Positions 60,572 to 64,000 of a stretch of DNA of 64,000 nt are shown here, in pieces. The notes below the pieces were generated by a model, which had not been told where the DNA came from, made no database searches, and worked only from the letters and a program-made list of their open reading frames with translations. The translations under genes and the position numbers were made by a program. Location of the stretch: assembly GCA_029990175.1 (NCBI GenBank), contig JARKIP010000003.1:3038001-3102000 (forward strand). The letters run 5' to 3'. How positions within the stretch are numbered: the stretch's first letter is position 1; every line of letters begins with the position of its first letter. Origin of the DNA: Petunia secreta (Eukaryota > Streptophyta > Magnoliopsida > Solanales > Solanaceae).

Positions 60572-61081
60572 CCTTTTTCTCTAGCATCCTCACCTCTACT
60601 TAAATCTTCACCTTCCTCATTTTTTTCACCTGCTTCCTTCTCAGCCCTCAAAAAGTCACTTTTTAAAAGTTTGCCAATAGCCCTCTCATCTGAATCCTCT
60701 CTTCTTTCACCCACATCTGCAGTATTCTCCAAAGTCTCCCCACCTCCACTTAAATCGTAACTTTGTATTGGGCTTTGGCTATCCTCTTATTGATCACCTG
60801 CTTCCCCTTTGTTTTGGAGACCTACTACTTCTCCTTGGCTGTCCTCACTCTCCACAACCAATTTTCTTCTCCTTGTATTTTTTCTTGGGCGTTTAGGAGT
60901 AGGTTCTAAATCTGTAGGACTACGTTCTGAATCTAGAGTACTAGGCCAAGGATCATTAGGAGTAGGATTCTTCTTCGGCTCATGAGTCTTTCTTTTAGAA
61001 ATTGTCTTCTTGGGAGTCTTTGTAGGCTTTTCAACTTCATCTTTCTGTGTTAATGTTCTCGGTCGTAAATTTACCATTTTT

Positions 61082-61515
61082 CTGCAAAATAAAGGGATAC
61101 AAAATTTAGTTACAGAAAATTATGAACGTCCAATGAGATGTTCTAAACCTCTTATGAATTGTTGTGGAACTATTTTAGGTGTTCGAAACATCAAACGGCG
61201 TCTAACTGCAATCACTTCTATTTGCAACTACATAAAGTAGCGTTGGTTCACACAAACGCAGAAATCATCAAAATTTGACCAACAAAAGTAAAAATTCAAA
61301 AAAATTTAGTGGAACAGCGAAAACCCACTTTTGTAGTTCGGAACTACTTTCCATGTTAAAACACATAATGTCATTTAATTTCCACACAATATTACACCTT
61401 TTGTTCAAAAACAAACACCTAAAGCAGCTTTAATCCCTGATGACGAAGAAATAAAAAAAACCCTAGGTTCCAGATTTACACGATAGTTTAAAAATAAAAT
61501 AAAGACAGTGTTTAC
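61082..61515 (-). other. 5'UTR intron of MULE-2 Ulp1-like gene
   Basis: Donor AAAAG|GTAAAC at 61515 and acceptor TTTTGCAG ending at 61082. It contains GTTCGAAACATC-type motifs (about 61179) and GATGTTCTAAACC (61137). It corresponds to the MULE-1 intron 15830-16410. Confidence 0.65.
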
Positions 61516-61651
61516 CTTTTATATTCAATACACTGTGAATATTTGTTGTTTTGAAGTCGGATTCCTTGAAAAACAACCGAAAAGTTGAGTGGATTTTGGG
61601 TAAGAATTCGTGCAAGTTGTGTGCGAGTTCTGAAGTGATAGGAGTTATGGG

Positions 61652-62053
<402 letters not shown>

Positions 62054-62407
62054 TGTTGAAAGTAATTACGTTATAAACGGTATAGAGAGAGATTGATATA
62101 TTATTTCACTTCAAACTTATGTATAGAATAAACTGAATTAGCTTCTTATTTATAGAAGAAAAGAAGCAGCTGCAAAGCTTTTCAGGAAGCTGCTGGCAAG
62201 CTGTCTGAATGAGTTACTTGTAAGCTGTCTACTTGATTGCAAGCCTCTTCAAGCTACTGATAGACTTTCTAGAAGCTGCTGCAAGGCTTTTCATAGAGCT
62301 GCTTGTTAGCCGTCTGCTTGTAAGCTGGTTGTAAGCTACTAGTAGATCAAGCTTCTTCAGGAAGCTATGGAAGTAATGGACATGCACAATACAACGTATT
62401 CATAACA
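62054..62407 (-). repeat. 3' LTR of the copia element
   Basis: 354 bp, TGTTATGAAT...TTTCAACA. It contains repeated AAGCTTC/AGCAGCTT units (imperfect tandem, about 62160-62370) and a TATAAATA box (about 62152-62145, minus strand). Confidence 0.8.
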
Positions 62408-62410
62408 CTC

Positions 62411-62778
62411 TGTAATAGCCCAAGCCCGCTAGTAATACTGTCCGCTTTAGGCCTAGGTTCGCACGACTTTAAAACGCGTCACTAGGGTCTAAGGCGTGCT
62501 TACTTAAATATCCAGGATCACTCATGTGTTATGCTGATGTGGGATACTTAATCCTCAGCTGGGGTGTCAGATACACCCCCACTTATGGACTCAACGTCCT
62601 TGCTGAGGTTTGCCCCGCGTACCCGGGATTTGCCTAGACTTAGCGCTGAACTATGACCCATATCGACAAGGCTGACACGGAGTGGCTCTGATACCATCTG
62701 TAATAGCCCAGTCCGCTAGTGATACTGTCCGCTTTGGGGGGACACTATCACTAGCGGGCTTGCGCTGTTACTGTTACA
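62411..62778. mobile_element. TRIM-like short element with foldback arm
   Basis: Terminal text TGTAATAGCCCAAGCCCGCTAG (62411) recurs at 62700 (TGTAATAGCCCAGTCCGCTAG). The primer-site complement GGCTCTGATACCA ends 2-3 nt before 62700. The element ends CTGTTACA at 62778. Flanks CACTC (62406-62410) and CGCTC (62779-62783) look like a 5-bp target duplication with one change. The 62700-62778 arm folds back on itself (CCGCTAGTGATA..TATCACTAGCGG). No coding capacity. Confidence 0.7.
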
Positions 62779-62991
62779 CGCTCCCCCTTGGATATTCATT
62801 AATTGATAATGTGCCTCATTAAAACCTTACTAAGAAAAAACCTTGTGGGAAAAAAGTCTTAGTGAAGGAAAAAGAGTACACTTGTCTTGTAATACGCATT
62901 ATCAGTTGCCTCATTAAAAACCTTACTAATAAAACCTATTGGGAAAAAACATGGTTAAGGGAAAAAGAGTACAACACGTATTTTGCTCTCC

Positions 62992-63999
62992 CTAATGGAA
63001 ACCTCGATCTAAGCGTCTAAGTTTCTTCATTCCAATATTATATACTATCTTTTCAGAAGTTGCAGGCGGTAAAGATTTGGTGAAAAAGTCTGCCAGATTA
63101 TTACATGAACATATTTGTTGCACGTCAATTTCACCATCCTTTTGGAGATCATGCGTGAAGAAGAACTTTGGTGAAATGTGCTTTTTTCTATTTCCTTTAT
63201 TGAATCCTTCTTTCAACTGTGTTATGCATGAAGTGTTGTCTTCATATAAGATCGTGGTTAATTTGGTATCACACTTCAGACCACATCTTTCCCGAATAAA
63301 ATGAATCAATGATCTCAACTATACACATTCTCTACTTGCTTCATCAATAGCTATTAACTCAGTATGATTTGGAGAAGTAGCAACCATTGATTGTTTTGCA
63401 GAACGTCATGATATGGCAGTACCTCCACATGTAAAAAGGTAACCAGTCTGAGATCGAGCCCTATGTGGGTCAGATAAATACCCTGCATCTGCATAACCAA
63501 CAAGATCTGCACCATATTTTTTAGAATAAAATAAACCCATATCAACAGATCCCTTCATATATCGCAATACCTGTTTGATACCTTTCCAATGTTGTTGTGT
63601 AGGAGCAGAACTAAATCTTGCTAAAACATTAACAGAAAATGCTATATCAGGTCTTGTAGAATTAGCAAGATACATAAGTGCACCAACTGCACTTAGATAT
63701 GGTACTTCAGGACCAAGGAGTTCCTAGTCCTTTTCTTGAGTTCGGAACGGATCTTTATCAACTTCAAGTGATCGAACAATCATTGGAGTACTTAATGGAT
63801 GTGCTTTATCCATGTAAAATCGTTTCAAGACCTTTTATATATAGGAAGATTGATGAATAAAGATTTCGTCTACTAAATATTCAATTTGTAGACCAACACA
63901 ATTTTTTGTTGTTCCGAGATCTTTCATCTCAAATTCTCTGTTAAATAATCAATTGCCTTTTAGAGCTCTTCTGGAGTTCCAGTGAGATTTATGTCATCA
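62992..63999 (-). pseudogene. Copia RT C-terminus and RNase H remnants
   Basis: From right to left on the minus strand: the end of the RT region with AVGALMYLANSTRPDIAF (about 63710-63640), the RNase H start LVGYADAGYLSDPHRARS (about 63510-63455), then LYEDNTSCITQL (about 63260-63225), KHISPKFFFTHDL and LADFFTKSLPPATSEKIV near 63060. At least two frame breaks (about 63350-63410) and a stop near 63318 interrupt it, and the upstream 63.7-64.0 kb frame also has stops. Inactive copy. Confidence 0.85.
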
Positions 64000-64000
64000 A

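Larger units (their letters stand above)
57115..61620 (-). pseudogene. Ulp1-like (C48-type) cysteine protease gene of MULE-2, multi-exon, broken
   Basis: Minus strand. The 5'UTR exon ends at 61516 and a 5'UTR intron spans 61515-61082. ATG 61077 opens MVNLRPRTLTQKDE with a basic NLS-like region (PKRPRKNTRRRKL). An in-frame TAA at 60789 follows and the acidic/Glu-tract frame continues (60732-60316). A DUF1985-like exon is at about 59796-59401 (HFGLSEFALMTWINCG), then YNLYGFPCASMARAHEAIP (59385-59116). Basic linker exons are at about 58884-57814. The catalytic end at 57592-57115 has VVYNCN where active relatives usually have YDCN, and the Cys box GTSCGVYSLMYIEHLL (Cys codon 57192-57190). A run of six C (57245-57250) shifts the frame between them. 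Probably inactive; exon borders are only partly resolved. Confidence 0.75.
62054..64000 (-). mobile_element. Ty1/copia retrotransposon, 3' part (5' end beyond the window)
   Basis: Minus strand. RT/RNase H-type coding remnants (62992-63999) are followed by a leader-like region (LTR-proximal repeats CTTTTTCC..AAGGTTTTTAATGAGGC) and the purine tract CCAAGGGGGAG (about 62793-62783). The 3' LTR spans 62407-62054 (starts TGTTATGAAT, ends TTTCAACA). A TRIM-like element (62411-62778) sits between the purine tract and the LTR. Confidence 0.85.

Overview
The window reads as plant nuclear DNA, most likely from a Solanaceae species. Its protein genes carry GT..AG introns. Most of the sequence is nested transposons. 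A 5'-truncated copy resembling the Solanaceae TS SINE, with its (TTG)n tail, lies at about 29.16-29.24 kb. Only four genes look intact: two ordinary host genes and two small transposon-borne genes. No bacterial, organellar, rRNA, tRNA or CRISPR features were seen.

Layout. (1) 1 to about 16.6 kb is the right part of a Mutator-like element, MULE-1, of the type that carries a transposase plus a Ulp1/DUF1985-type gene on the opposite strand. A young non-autonomous LTR retrotransposon (3233-14796; 2.83-kb LTRs, TSD TACAC, Ogre/Tat-like primer site) sits inside intron 2 of that gene. (2) 17.35-18.5 kb is a decayed NPF (NRT1/PTR) transporter pseudogene. (3) 19.4-22.4 kb (minus) is an intact three-exon gene for a secretory-pathway protein resembling TUNICAMYCIN INDUCED 1. 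(4) 24.1-27.6 kb (minus) is an intact six-exon thylakoidal processing peptidase (type I signal peptidase) gene. (5) 28-32.6 kb is AT-rich intergenic DNA. (6) About 32.7-61.9 kb is a second, larger element, MULE-2. It holds a broken transposase, an intact two-exon GRF zinc-finger/transmembrane gene, a tandem pair of small genes (one broken, one intact) and a broken Ulp1-like gene. It is split by a minus-strand LTR element (38226-54819, TSD TAGTA). That element was itself entered by an Athila-like element (41462-47248, TSD GTTCA) and a third LTR element (49146-54187, TSD TACTT). (7) 62.05 kb to the end is the 3' part of a minus-strand Ty1/copia element with a TRIM-like element at its PPT/LTR junction.

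The most unusual structure is a tandem array of about 36-bp hairpins in the Ogre-like element. The stem sequences vary between repeats but change together, so pairing is preserved. The second is that each MULE is peppered, in introns and intergenic DNA, with its own short palindrome-like motif: ATGTGTACACAT in MULE-1, and variants of GATGTTCCAAACATC in MULE-2. Four complete LTR-type elements with recognisable ends lack any reverse transcriptase. Two of them instead carry long intact ORFs of unclear function.
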